A stretch of DNA of 64,000 nucleotides from Rhabditophanes sp. KR3021 (GCA_963281155.1 CAUJLY010000001.1:8494001-8558000), one strand, 5' to 3'. Counted from the stretch's first letter, positions 1 through 13,176 are shown. Notes: generated from the letters alone by a model not told the origin. Numbers and translations are program-made.

Positions 1-3000
1 TACTTCTTTTTGTCGAGAAAAAGATGTTTCTCTTTGACTAAACATTTCTATATGCAATATATTTATTTATAATAATAAAATGCATTTAGACATTTGACTC
101 TCTCTTTCATCCTTTTTATTCAAATTCAATGATTAGACAATTATGTATACTACGTTTTGTGAATGGGTTTTTAAATATCTTATCACACCGCACAAACTTC
201 ATCAATCAAGTCCACGCACCCTTACTTGCTTTAATCATATTTAAGTTTGCAACTATACAATTACACTACAACAAGGTTAGCGTTAAAAAATAGCATAAGT
301 AGTGCGTAAAGTTTATGTTTGTGTTGTTATTTGAAGACAGTTCACCATTTCTACACATAATTCTTCAATTTTTGATAAAACCAAACTTTGTCACATTTAT
401 ATATTCATACACCTGACGAAGCCATTTTACACACAATTTATTCCTTTGCCTCAAACTCAAATAACCAATTTTTCTTACACTAATCTGAATTTATAGTTTC
501 ATGCTCAAAAATTAAACTAACATTACAGTTTCAGCTTGTTCTTTGAAAACTACTAACTATACACATTTCCTACTAAATATTAATCTATCCCTGACGTCAT
601 ATCATATATTTTTATAAATGTATTTTTCCCTGAATTTGCACGCAAAATCCAATTCAATTTTTATCCATTTCCAGGTAAATATAAAAAATATTTCACGTCT
701 ATGGCAATAATATTTTTGCCAATCCCCTTATCCTTAACACGCCAATTATTTTTACTAAACTAACACGCAATTTAGCTTTTTGTTTAACCTTAATCATATA
801 TAAACAAATTTGGTAACTAATAATAATTATGACTTCCTTCAAATCTAATCATACCCCTTCCATTTAAAGGTGTCTATTAAATTTTGTTATCACAAGTAAT
901 ATCTCTATTTTGGTACGACTTGAATTGTAAACAGGAAGTTTATATTATATAAATGCTATCAACAGGAGCCTATTTAGTACTTATTTTAATAGAATCATAT
1001 TTTGGAGATGTTCCGAGGCTGATGGAAAGTGTTATTGGCTTGACCTAATAGATTACTTCGTCTAGCTTCATGCTTATGACCCTCTTCTTTCAAAAAAGTT
1101 AAATATCAACAAAATTGTCACTAAATCTTTTAAAGATTTGGTAACTATTTTTATTACTATATCTTTTACCAAATTTATTACAAAATTTCACAAACTTTAG
1201 ATCAGAGAATTGATCTTCTATTGTTATTCATCTCCTTAGAACCTTTCACACCTATTTACTTACCATAATTCGTATCCTTTGTCCTCAAGAACCTCATATA
1301 AATCACTACCACATTTCCTCCAACTCAAATAATTTCTTTCAATTTATTTACCAACGAATAAACACAAAAGTATCTCAACACAAATTCTCTTTAATGGTCA
1401 TAGTTGGTGATCAAAACAATATAAACACAATATAATAACATTCAAATCTAGTCTTGTTTGTCTCGCCTGTATTTTGCTCTAACGATGGCTACCTGCCATC
1501 AGTTGTGACGTTTCAATAGTATTCATATACTCTGAACCAGACTACAATTTTGATATTATCAAAAAGTAATTTCTAAATATCTCTTTGCACTTAATATTCT
1601 CCAATTTGTCCTGTCACCATAAATAATCAAACTAACTTAAACTAAAATTTATCTTAAATTTTCCCATCAAAATATAAGTATATGCCTGTCTAGGAATGTC
1701 GCTACTTTTCGATGTTTACTTTCACACATTCCAACTACCTGACTCATGGTAATTCCACACCATTATTTACAAGCCTCAAACACTTCCATTTTACTTTTTG
1801 CCTACGTAATCAGTTGCATTTTAGTGTTGATTAAATTTATACTACAAAATATGATATTTTATTCATTAGTGAGAGGAAAACATGTGTAGGAATGTTAAAT
1901 TATTACCTATTACTACAAAAAACATGTCTTTTGTATCTGTAAATTTTAAAACATTACAACTAAGGTAGAAGCAGGCGAATTTGGGAGATAGGTGATTTCT
2001 TGGGAAAAAAGATGTTGGTTGCGTGCCAATTTTTGTTATTTTAATTATTACGTGCAATCAGGGAAACGTGCAGATGGATTTTATTGAACAATAATACATT
2101 TTTACGACAAGCTAAAAACCACGTATTCTTTGATGATTCGAAAAAAATGGAAGTTTCTTTAGTTCTTAATACAATTGATGTTAACGTCACCACACCACGT
2201 ACCTTTTAAAGCATTTGGAATACGTCGACATCTATCCTCAAATTAAATATTCCTAAATTTTTGCAAAAGACCATGTGTGTTCACTCAGTCTGAGCCCTCG
2301 TCGTTTATTCTATTAATCACGATTAGTTGTTGGTGTTAGCTTGTCAAACATTAATATCATCATAATGATACATAAATACACACCACTAATTACAAGAAAT
2401 TTGTTAGTTCCGCGTAATTAAAAATGCATAATCCCATACTTTGTTATGCTTGTCTCTCCTAACATTTCCCAAAACAAAAAGAGATTTATACAAAGTTGAT
2501 GAATATGATAATAGTATATTTATAAACATTTTTATATCATACTCGAAGTCAACAAACATTCATATGCGAACAAATTTCAAATACACGCTTTTTTATTCAA
2601 GGACAAGTGTCATTAATGAATAACAGATCCTTTTTTAATTTGACAAGCATCAAAAGTTTACTCGTTATTTTGATTAAATGGCATCTGCTGGCCAGACATA
2701 ATATTATACATATATCATAAATATTTATATATTTCTATTCTTGGTATCAGCTTCAAAGCCTTTAGCATTAAACACTTTTTTCCCAAAAAATCTACATAAT
2801 TTAATCTTATTTATTTAACTTTAATCTCATCAATTTCTAAATACACAAAAATATAATTAAATTTAATATTTACTAATGAACCACATATTGACACACTTGC
2901 TTAGAGATATTTATTTAATTAGTAAGCTCTATCATAATACAAAACAAAGATTTTGTAGAATAAAAGTGAAGTGAATTGTAGTTTGACCGTGTGTTGTATC

Positions 3001-6000
3001 TAGTTGAATGATATAAATATCACAAAAATTTCATTAATCACAACCTATCTATTTTGGAAGTATTCAAAAGTTTCGAAAGTGTGCATACATTCAAAAGTGA
3101 TCTTTGGGTGCAATGAAATTAATTTTATTTATGCTCAAATTTATTCATATCAAGCCTAGTCACATTTGCACCTTTTTGTTATAAATCAAACGAATTAAAT
3201 TGTGTATAAACTATTTACCTGATGTTTGTATCCCCAAAAATATTAAATTATCCCAAATAAATGTAAACTATATTAAGTTTATTTGCTTCATACCAAACGA
3301 GTTTATTTTTTTGATATATATGTCCAGTGGTAAATGTTCTTATACAAATACCACCTTACACCTTTATTTTATGCACACCAATTGTAACATTTCGATCTAC
3401 CAAATTAATCTTTGACCATATCAGATATCGTCGTCAACCCCTAATTGCGATTAGTGACGACTTTAAACTTGTCCGAATTTAAAATCTTCATCACAAGCTA
3501 CCGAAACGTGTCTACCTCCACAAATGTACTATTATTGTGGAACAGAAAGCAGCCTTAACATCCCTTCAAATCTAAAACATTTTTTAAACATCAAATATTT
3601 GTTTGAAAACAAATAAACCCCTAAACTATCTAGTACCCACAAAATTTCTCTTTAACATTTTTTGATTATTCACTTGACTACAAGGTAGTAATAGATGTTG
3701 TAAAGTGTGCAGCACATACTATTCACTTACTTATATAAATATTACAACTATCAAACTACATACACCTTTAGAAACATCAACTTTTCTTTTAAACAGTTTA
3801 ATAAAAAGTGTATCATATATTAAATATATATGCATATTTACATTCAGTCGGTAAAAATTTGTTTTACACTTAGATTGTTACAATTTTTATCTATGTGCGT
3901 TTCTTCTTTTCCGGCCATCAATTTTTATTTTTTCACAATGCTTTACGTCCCGATTTTTGTTAGTCAATTTTGTCGTTAATGTGATCTTCTATATGCACAA
4001 AAAATTCATTTTCCTAGGAAATGATAAAAAACTGTGTAGTCTAACTATTAATCATTTCTTTTTGGGCAACAATGTATATATTCATGATTAGAATTGATAA
4101 AGGAGACCAAAATTTAGTTTATCATGAACTGGAATTCTACACTAGTACTAATACTAATTTATTTTGATTAACTATTTTTCTTCTGCTCAACTAATTATTT
4201 AATCAAAATTTTAAAAATAATCATTCCCAATTTGCTATTAGGATTTATTTTTAACTTTGGTTAATTAATTATTGGGAACTTATTTTTATCTGTTATGTAC
4301 TTTACAAAACCATGTCATTTGGACTTTACTTTTTTAGCAAATCACACCTGAATTTGTTATGCTTTGCATCACTTAAATCACATCTAATATTAAAGTTGTC
4401 ATCATCTTATTTGACTGATTAACTAGATAAATAACTGATTACACAAACGTATCTTTTCTAAGACACTGATAAGAAATAAAAATGTTCATCAGCAATGTGC
4501 TCAAATTAATCACAAACTGCATCCAAATAAAGGTGGCAAGAATGATATAAAAAGGAAAGTACGTCATTTCATTTTATTTCCTTAAAAACATAAACCATCA
4601 TCATCGGCTTTTGGATAAAATACATTAAGTAGATGTGTTCTTAGGATTAAGCTATTATCTTTATTAATAATAAGAGTGTAGTTGGTAGTTGACAGCAACT
4701 ATTAACCATTTCATTTATTTTTACGCTGTTGGATGACGACAATTAGTTGGGAGTGCGTTTATAGTAGGGAAATCATAATTGCAAATAATTATTAAAATCA
4801 CACTCACAAATCAAAGTCGTAGTCACAAATAAAACGTAAACTTTAACCCTTTCAATTCTCAGATCTAGTGATTAATGATTAACCTAAACCCTTTGATTTG
4901 TCTCCTTATAGTTCCCTTTACCTTCGATCAAAGAAAAGAACAAAATTACATTGATCTGATTCATACCACCATATCATGTACAATCATCTCAAATTAATCT
5001 AATGAACAAAAATTTAATAGTATCCTACGCACACACGTCAACATACCTTTCATGATGAAGGAATTTGTAAAAAAGATTGCAACTTTAAGGTCGTAACACA
5101 CTTTTAGTTTTACCTATAAATAGAATTGACTAATTAAATGTAGTCATATCCATCTATATAAATATTTTTGTCATCAATTGATAAGCACCTTTGTGATTAC
5201 AAATGTACTTTGTTGCTTTGTGAAAAAGCAATGAGAATAAGTATTGACGTTCTGTGTAATCAAGGCTTTGGTAAAGAGGATGTAATTATATGTCTACATT
5301 ATATATTTAAGCAGCAGATAAGGAAGATAAATATTATAATCAATTGTACACAACAATTATAATTGTATATATTGTAATTAAAGGACTTGTACATTGATGT
5401 CAAATTGATAAGATTCCGATTAGTATTATATACAAAATTATTCATCTGTTTCTGTCAAACACACAATCATATTAATTCCATTTTGGTAACATCATTTATG
5501 TGATATGATAGGAGAATGTTTCAAAATTTTCATTTAATATTCAAACACTTCTTTTAAAAAGTATACTGATCTTTGTGAAGACGTCGTCCATCTAACTACA
5601 TTTTACTATATCAGCCAGCAATTAATATTAGTTTCATCGTTGCATGTAATTAAATATTTATTCATTCAAATCATGCTCTAGTATCTCGACTAAAACAGAA
5701 TTAATACACAGGCAATACAAATACAAATTTTGTGCTTTATTATGACGAAGGTTTTGAGTTGATCGCGTGTCTACATATTTAGACTTTAAATTTATTTCTG
5801 CCATTTTTTCCAACTCTAATCAGGCCATTTGACTAACGGTTTTTTTAAAAATAGTGTATCAGCTTAATAAATTAATTTTGTGTGATGTATAGGAAAGACG
5901 ATTCTAAAAGCAAAATCTAAATTTTATTATTCATATAGGTTACACCGTAACATTACATATCCATGCCCTAACAACAAAACTAAGTTTATTTGTTATTTTG

Positions 6001-6539
6001 ATACACTTTCAAACATCACTTAGTGCATCTACCTTATTCGGTTACGTTGACTATAAAAAACAAAGTCATTTCCTATAAATTTAAATTATTTGAATTAGGA
6101 ACAATAATAAATTTTTGACACAAACCTATGAATCATTGTTTTTGAGAAAAAGTATATTTACCATTACCTTTAAACAGAAACTAAGCTTATTAGTATATTA
6201 TTCATACATGAATTCGTTTAGTGTCATTTTTTACCTTTCATTCAAATGGCACATCCTTCGCCCTTTTAGTTGAATTTTACCCACTAATCACCTATAAAAA
6301 GAAAACTCCATTCAAATTTTTGTTCATGAAGTATGAACATTGCCACAAATATTTTTTTTCAAGACAATGAGAATACATTTTGTGACGATTCAAGGCGTTT
6401 CTATAAAAGGTTGTTTTCATAAAATATTCACATTTTTTATCTACTAAAAGGGTATTAGTATATATTTTTCATCATTTCTTCAAATTTCGTTATTAATTTT
6501 TGTTTTTTCCTTATATCGCGCTATTTTATTTGATTGCAG
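1..6539. other. Long AT-rich intergenic region, no gene seen
   Basis: No open frame here looks like protein and no splice-bounded GC island was found on either strand. The region precedes a large putative regulator gene and may hold distal regulatory DNA; that is inference. The only structure noted is a short inverted repeat at 3430-3461. Confidence 0.6.
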
Positions 6540-6657
6540 TTGATAATTTATTTTGTTTATTTATAGAACAGTTTGAGATACACGATAACATTTTAAAACC
6601 GTAACTCGTTCCCTCTGGTCAACCATTTTTAGCTAAATTTAAAAAACAACTAATTTA

Positions 6658-9657
6658 ATGGATAAAAACAAATTATTTCAAATGTCTTCCAATAATATGC
6701 AGCTGAATGAGGCCTTGGCTGCCGCTGCAGCAGCCGCCGCTTCTTCTTCTTCAAATTTTAATGGCCAACAGAATAGTTCTTTGATAGGCCATCATCCCAT
6801 CCCAACACTTTCACAACAGATCTCATCTAATTTTAATGTTTTTAATAATGCTCAGCAATTTATGGCTTCGCAAGGAAATGGGCTAAGCAGCTTGCAAAAT
6901 AATGGGCTTAGTGCTTTAAGTGGAAATGGACCTTCTGCTAATGCCTTATTGGCAGCTTCTCACCAAAATCACAACAACCAACTTTCCAATGGTCATGGAC
7001 TTGGCAATATGCCTTTTAACTCATTATTTCAAAAAGCTGTAGTCAATGCAAATATAAATCCTTCCGAAAATGATCTCGCTCCAAATTCGATGTTGGCTTG
7101 GCCCATCAACAATCCAGTCTTTAATGTTCCATACTTTGACATTAACTCTTACAAAAATGTCAACACAGACGTTCCTTTAAGTCAGAAGACAAATGGGATG
7201 GATTTACCAATCAACAACATGTATTCACTCCGATTTTTCTACAATTTAGGAGTTCATCAGGCTAAGTCTATTGTATTGAAGGCAGAAGCCGAAAGACAAG
7301 CTACGGCAGCGGCTGCAAATAGTAATCCAGTTAATTTGATGCTGCAACATGCTGCGGCTAGACAGCAAAACGGGATGTCTGATCATCCTACAGCCTTTTA
7401 TAATAATTCGACTGCGTCCAGTCTTTCAAATATAGGACAGCAACAACAACACGGAGGAACCTCGTCTGGTGCATTGAATAACCTTCAAAATATTAATATT
7501 CAACAAATGTTGTTAAATCAGCAACATCAACAAGCTACTTCGCAAATTTCCGGATACCAAAACTTGTCACAATCTCAGCAACAATCCGTGGTCCAAGCAT
7601 ACCTCGCAGCTCAAAATAGACAACAAGCCGTGGTGGCAGCTGCTACAGCTTCCTCAGCTCAATCTCAGTTATTCAGATCGCCAGTTCCTCCTCACACAGA
7701 CCATGCTCCTACCCCTTCAAATATTGAAAATCTTATCCTTTCAAATGCCCTCCTAGCTAACAACAATTCCAACCAATCAAACCATTCACTTCACCAAGCA
7801 ACGGCAATGTTTCAAAATGCTCAAGCGAACAATAACCATTCTAATCAACAGCAGCATTCCTCACCACCTGCAAATAATAATACGATTTCACCAAACCAAA
7901 TTCTCGCCCTTCAACACCAACACAACCAATTGAGACAAAATATGGCTAATGGAAATGGGTATAGTTTGGAGAGATTGAAGGAATTTGCCCTTAGACAGGG
8001 CTTGAATGGTTATTCAAATGATTTGAATAGAAGTAATAATCCGATTTTGCAAAGACAGCTGAATAGCTTGATTTCAGGAGGACTTTTTAATGGACAACAA
8101 CAAGTTCCTACGACTAGTCAGTTAAATGAATCTCCGGGAAAGGCTTCCTCTTCGGGTGAGTCAATCAGATCTTCACCAACTGACGAGACCAAGAATAACG
8201 GAGTGATAAAGGAAGAATTCGTTGGTTCCTCCTCAAACAATCATCTAACACCCCAACTTGTAGATTTGGAAAGAAAGTCTGCTGAATCAATTGACTCCAA
8301 AAATCCGCCTGTTGACCCTACTCCTCGCAGAAATACAATTTCGGGTGAGCATGCAAGAACCTTGGCTGTTCCAGTCCAAACTCTACCTTTTATGAGCTTA
8401 AAGAGGCCAGCTTCAAACACCGGTGAGTCATCAGATGTGGTGCCAGCAAAAAAGCCCAACAACGACTTTTATATCAACGATGTAGCGGAGATGACGCATT
8501 CCTTCCTCTACAAAGTACACCAAATGATTAGAGAAGATCAGTTGGCGGGTGGGAACTCCAGTACAAGTGACATCGAGAACATGGTTCGAGACAAATTAAT
8601 AAGAGAAACAATGATGCGCAAGGGATTAGAAGGAATGATGAATCAACAACAGACTGCAACTCCTCCAGTAGCCGTAAAAATAACAGGTATCGAAGAGGTA
8701 AAAGGAGAAGAGGATGATGATATAATGATAATAGATGAAATAGCTCCAATCGCCAGCTCAGACCACCCAAAGTTATTTGCCGCCAACACCGTCTACCCCT
8801 CAACAACATCCACCAAATCAGTAGAACTAAAAAGCGAAACCCCTTCCTCTGCCTCCGACCACCAAAGAGTAAGTAATGGGTCAAGTGAAACCAACAAATG
8901 TTTATCTTCTTCATCACCTCCCACCACGAACAGCATCGAACTAAGCGTACAGAAGAGTCCTATCAATGGTATCTCTAGTACTACCGTTAACAACCAACTG
9001 ATGCCTCCCCGCGGCCCATTCACCACAGCCGATCTATTCCTCCCATCCGAACAACATTACAATACCTCTTTTTTAGGACGTCCCAAGTCGCGACCATCGT
9101 CTCCTCGTCGGCAATTGAAACATCAAACCTTTTTCTTAAAAGACGTAGTGGAGAGGATTTTACCGGGTGAAGAAGAGATAAAGGGAGGTGGGGAAGTGGG
9201 TGTGGTTGCCAAAACATCGTCTGATCCACATCCGGCCGTTGATAAGATTGGTGAAAGTCATAATGAAGAAAATTTGTACAATCCTTTCATGAATTTTGCG
9301 GCCTTGGTTAGATCTGTAACAGGGGAGGACGAAAAAGCCCTGCCTGACATTACATTGGCCCCTGCTTTAATGATAAATTATCTGAATTGTTGCTTCACTC
9401 AAGCCAAGTCGCAATTAAGGGAAATGGGTAGGCCTATCAAGTTCATAGATCTAGTCAATCCTACAAACTATGCCGCCACTCCCATAGACCCCATTTTTAA
9501 CGTTGACCGTTCCAAATCCATCTACCATGCCTCCAAATTAACGTATGGTGATGATGAAAATGAAGTCATCGAACCCGTTGATGAATCTGAACTTGTGAGA
9601 ACGGCTCAATTGGCTCTACTTTCTAAACCTAGTAATAAGGATAAAAAGAAGCATTGA
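6658..9657 (+). CDS. Gln/Asn/Ser-rich 999-aa protein, putative transcriptional regulator
   Basis: Function not recognised. One uninterrupted exon encodes 999 residues. An Ala run followed by a Ser run sits near residues 20-34. Long Gln/Asn/Ser/His-rich low-complexity sequence fills most of the first 520 residues. Charged and Ser/Thr-rich segments follow, and a compact predicted-helical block near residues 880-960 (FAALVRSVTGEDEKALPDIT and following) is the best candidate for a folded domain. No zinc finger, homeodomain or other DNA-binding motif is visible. The composition resembles metazoan transcription co-regulators, hence the tentative call. The ATG is the first in the open frame. A 3' splice acceptor ending at 6539 would leave a 118-nt leader if trans-spliced. 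An AATAAA signal lies at 9775, about 120 bp after the stop. Coding is near certain; the role is a guess. Confidence 0.9.
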   Translation: MDKNKLFQMSSNNMQLNEALAAAAAAAASSSSNFNGQQNSSLIGHHPIPTLSQQISSNFNVFNNAQQFMASQGNGLSSLQNNGLSALSGNGPSANALLAASHQNHNNQLSNGHGLGNMPFNSLFQKAVVNANINPSENDLAPNSMLAWPINNPVFNVPYFDINSYKNVNTDVPLSQKTNGMDLPINNMYSLRFFYNLGVHQAKSIVLKAEAERQATAAAANSNPVNLMLQHAAARQQNGMSDHPTAFYNNSTASSLSNIGQQQQHGGTSSGALNNLQNINIQQMLLNQQHQQATSQISGYQNLSQSQQQSVVQAYLAAQNRQQAVVAAATASSAQSQLFRSPVPPHTDHAPTPSNIENLILSNALLANNNSNQSNHSLHQATAMFQNAQANNNHSNQQQHSSPPANNNTISPNQILALQHQHNQLRQNMANGNGYSLERLKEFALRQGLNGYSNDLNRSNNPILQRQLNSLISGGLFNGQQQVPTTSQLNESPGKASSSGESIRSSPTDETKNNGVIKEEFVGSSSNNHLTPQLVDLERKSAESIDSKNPPVDPTPRRNTISGEHARTLAVPVQTLPFMSLKRPASNTGESSDVVPAKKPNNDFYINDVAEMTHSFLYKVHQMIREDQLAGGNSSTSDIENMVRDKLIRETMMRKGLEGMMNQQQTATPPVAVKITGIEEVKGEEDDDIMIIDEIAPIASSDHPKLFAANTVYPSTTSTKSVELKSETPSSASDHQRVSNGSSETNKCLSSSSPPTTNSIELSVQKSPINGISSTTVNNQLMPPRGPFTTADLFLPSEQHYNTSFLGRPKSRPSSPRRQLKHQTFFLKDVVERILPGEEEIKGGGEVGVVAKTSSDPHPAVDKIGESHNEENLYNPFMNFAALVRSVTGEDEKALPDITLAPALMINYLNCCFTQAKSQLREMGRPIKFIDLVNPTNYAATPIDPIFNVDRSKSIYHASKLTYGDDENEVIEPVDESELVRTAQLALLSKPSNKDKKKH

Positions 9658-9780
9658 TCTTTTTTGGTTGATCTTGTATATAAATATTGTTTTTTGAATT
9701 CTTAGTAAAATTGTATTATTTGTTAAATGGAAATTAAATTGTATATGTGTTTAGAATATATTTTTATGAAATGGAATAAA

Positions 9781-10629
9781 TTTTTGATTGTTAAAAGTTC
9801 GTAGTTCTTTTGTTTCGAATCAATTAGGGATATGTTTCAGAAATTATTCATGCAGATCCCACCGTTAAATGGCTATGAAGGTTACCCTGAAAGTGCCTTA
9901 ACACACACCAAATAACCTATTCATTTGTGAGAAAGTTCAAACGAAATCACTTGTAAAATCTTATCATTTACAATTTGTTGATAAATATTTAAAATATTTA
10001 GATCACTTCAGCTTTTTTGTGGCAATAATATAGATTTTGAGTCACATCTTTTATTCACATTCAACTACTTATCGCAGTCCAACTTTTGCATTAACATTTG
10101 ATGTATGCTACCATGCCAGGTAACAAATACGTGGCAACTAACCACAATAATCCAAATAATGGGGTGGAAGTATATTAAAATTGTGGAAACAATAAATAAT
10201 GATATGAGAAATTGGTGAGGTGGAATGAGATCAGTTAATATTTTTTATTTATTACTAGTAGAATGCACCAAGAAGATCATGGGAATAATAAACACACATT
10301 AATTAGGATAAAAGATTATAAATACAATTTTTTTATACCAAAAATATATTAAGCGACATTCATAATTAAATGAGATTCAAGCTATAAATGATAAATTCAT
10401 CGGAAACTTCAAGTTTCAGTTAAGACATCCAATTCGAAATTACTATCAAAGTATTCTTTATCGCGTTGGCCTCCAAACAATTGAGTAATATTTCTAATTT
10501 AACAGCAATTTGAACGATTTGCAGGAATAAGTAAAGCACTCACTTCTCTCCAACTATTATTTCCTTTTCCAAACAACTGGCAACGTCCGTCTCCCATAAT
10601 CCCTCCGTGAATCATATCTTAATGGGGAG
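9781..10629. other. Intergenic, nothing recognised
   Basis: AT-rich spacer between the 999-residue gene and a decayed coding region. I see no RNA gene or repeat. Confidence 0.5.
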
Positions 10630-11205
10630 AGATGAAGACCATTAAGCTGCTTGATGTTGGACTTAGTAGAAAGCTGACAAATTCTCCTTTGATCATCGAA
10701 ATGGAAAAAGTGACCCTACTACTAAATGCTTAATGGTTGGATCGATGGAGTACTGCAGCATCAAGATGATTACTGGACAGATGCTTGAATCAAGGGATGG
10801 TCTTCTGAGCTGGTTGTACGTGTTGGTGGACTTCTATTCAAGGCAACTTGCACCAACTTTATTATTTTGTCATTATTCATTATAATTCATCTTCAATTTG
10901 CCATGGGTAGCATCAAAGATATGGAAGTGGTGAAGACAAATGTGGGCGTCTTTGAATATCCAAATTTGCTCCCACCTCAAGTGAAGAACGTGGTGGAGCA
11001 CATCGTCAAATTGGAATGCAACGATGACTTGCAAAAGTGTTTGAGGAGAATGATGGTTGCCTTGAATACCAGCATGAATCAAGCCTTTCAATGGGGGATC
11101 TTGCCAATCTTGCAAAGCATTGATCTGGCGCCAGGAAGAAAGTGTTCACGTTTACCAATGAAGCCCAAAATACTCTAACTACTTTACTAAACCAATTATT
11201 TTAGA
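10630..11205 (+). pseudogene. Decayed protein-coding region, family unknown
   Basis: Protein-like text appears in successive frames and is broken by stops. One piece near 10735-10880 reads GSMEYCSIKMITGQMLESRD. A second, open from 10903 to 11178, contains VFEYPNLLPPQVKNVVEHIV. A third near 11129-11204 reads KVFTFTNEAQNTLTTLLNQL. The segment has higher GC than its flanks, no convincing splice sites connect the pieces, and a frame change is needed near 11110. I read it as one gene remnant with several lesions. A real gene with unusual introns is the alternative. The family is not recognised. Confidence 0.4.
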
Positions 11206-11530
11206 ATACTTAATGAAACTGTTTAATACCTCCAATTACTTTATTTTTTACTTTCTTTCATCTAAATGTTTAAAGTTAGTATATTACGATGAGGTGGAAA
11301 TGGTAATATTACAAATTATTCTAAGCTAACAAAATACTCCTTTTGAATATGAATTTATGCTTTAGATATATGACTATATAATTACAAGATAAAGCTTTGA
11401 TGACATAAATGTAGGTAGTAAAATGTTCGTTTATCTTCTGCAACATTGGGAGTTGGATGGCAGTTGCAGGAGTTCTGTTGTTGGCATGTTGGGCATGGAG
11501 TACATTCAATCATTATTGGAATGTATATCA

Positions 11531-11686
11531 TTTGTCAGATATTTATAAATATACAATTTGTCAGATATTTATAAATATACAATTTGTCAGATATTTATAA
11601 GTATACAATTTGTCAGATAGTTATAAGTATACAATTTGTCAGATAGTTATAAGTATACAATTTGTCAGATATTTATAACTTCTCCT
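11531..11686. repeat. 26-bp tandem repeat, six copies
   Basis: Units begin TTTGTCAGAT at 11531, 11557, 11583, 11609, 11635 and 11661, a constant 26-bp period. Copies differ by single substitutions (ATATTTATAA versus ATAGTTATAA). AT-rich minisatellite with no coding content. Confidence 0.95.
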
Positions 11687-12085
11687 ATTAATGAGTCCAG
11701 ATGATAAGAGTTGTACTGCGAATTAATTAGTAATTCGCATACTAATCTATTTATAGTGTTGGGATTTTTTAAATCAAACTACAATAGACATCGCTAAATA
11801 ATGTGGATTCTTAATATTATGTGCCTGTTGATTAGCAGCTCCATTGATGTAATAATAAATAATTAGAATAAAATAAACTAGTTAAAAGTTCCTTCTCTTC
11901 CATAATAAAAAAAAAAATTTTTCAAGTCAACTGAAGGCATTACCTACAGTCCCAGCTAGTATACTTCTTTTATTTGCACTATCGCCTTTTTAGGGGCACA
12001 CAATAATAATATAATAGAGATAGAACAATACAAAAAAAGAAGTTATAAAGGTTAATTATTAATTATTTTTTTAAGTTGTTCGGGA

Positions 12086-12550
12086 GGCAAAGATCGTTTC
12101 AATTCCTTCAAATTCCGCGGAAGTAATAGCTGGTTTACTTGTCCGTCATTGTAGGTTTCATTCCCCTTTTACAGGTCGCGTAGACAGGATTCTTTCTTCA
12201 CGTTCGAGATCGATGCTTTCTTTTGACAATTTGATCGATCACGGCGACACTCCGATGTTGTCCTGTCCTTCTGTTTCGTTTGTTTCATTTCTACCACAAT
12301 AAAGGTTCATGCAGCACAAATCCCCTCCGTAAATGGAAGTTTCAATTCGCCCTCCACAGTAGCGAGATGGCTAAGTTTCTTTGTCTCGTTGGGGCATTAA
12401 TGGCTGATCTACCGCCAACTCAACTCCGATTGTTCTCATCAGTTTGCAAGTTCAGGGCTGCTTCATTTCTTTCGGTTGGAATGTTATGTATCAGCGAACC
12501 AATATCATCCTCCCTTAGATGGAACTGCTAACACCCTATAAACTTCCTCC
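12086..12550. repeat. 486-bp tandem duplication, copy 1
   Basis: The segment starts GGCAAAGATCGTTTC and ends at CCTATAAACTTCCT. It is repeated at 12572 with roughly 95% identity by eye. The central 200 bp is almost unchanged, and most differences lie in the last 170 bp. GC is clearly above the surrounding DNA. Neither strand has a long intact frame, though the minus strand keeps a broken protein-like stretch. Confidence 0.9.
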
Positions 12551-12571
12551 TTCAACTTAATTGGCTCTTAA

Positions 12572-13035
12572 GGCAAAGATCGTTTCAATTCCTTCGAATT
12601 CCGCGGGAGTAATAGCTGGTTTACTTGTCCGCCATCGTAGGTTTCATTCCCCTTTTACAGGTCGCGTAGGCAGGATTCTTTCTTCACGTTCGAGATCGAT
12701 ACTTTCATTTGACAATTTGATCGATCACGGCGACACTCCGATGTTGTCCTGTCCTTCTGTTTCGTTTGTTTCATTTCTACCACAATAGAGGTTCATGCAG
12801 CACAAATCCCCTCCGTAAATGGAAGTTTCAATTCGCCCTCCACAGTAGCGAGATGGCTAAGTTTCTTTGTCATGTTGGGGGCACTATTGGCTGGTTTACC
12901 TCCAACCCAACTCCGATTGTTCTCATCAGTTTGCAAGTTCAGGGCTGCTTCATTTCTTCGGTTGGAATAATATGTACCAGCGAGACAATATCATCATTCC
13001 TCAGATGGAACTGCTAACACCCTATAAACTTCCTC
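12572..13035. repeat. 486-bp tandem duplication, copy 2
   Basis: Second copy of the unit at 12086, offset by 486 bp. On the minus strand it reads ENNRSWVGGKPANSAPN, then KLSHLATVEGELKLPFTEG up to a TGA. This could be a decayed transposon or gene fragment, or chance openness of a GC-rich non-coding repeat. No terminal inverted repeats or target-site duplication were found. Confidence 0.9.
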
Positions 13036-13176
13036 TTTCTGCCATACACTAATAATTAACCTTTAGGACTTCCCTTTCTCCTATTACTACCTCTCTGGCC
13101 GTTTGTTTCTCTTTTTAGTGACAATTTAGTAGATTAGCAGCTGGAGACTTTAATAATAGCCAAATAAATGGTGACA

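Noticed and set aside
440..475. Possible SL-like sequence GGTTATTTGAGTTTGAG on the minus strand
   Set aside because: Not followed by a GT donor and no Sm site or hairpins; chance similarity.
10220..10235. TGAGATCA, a bantam/miR-80-like seed
   Set aside because: The rest of the mature sequence does not match and no precursor hairpin is visible.
12280..13052. Several open frames within the 486-bp duplication
   Set aside because: They are not in matching states in both copies and none has start or splice support; treated as repeat sequence.
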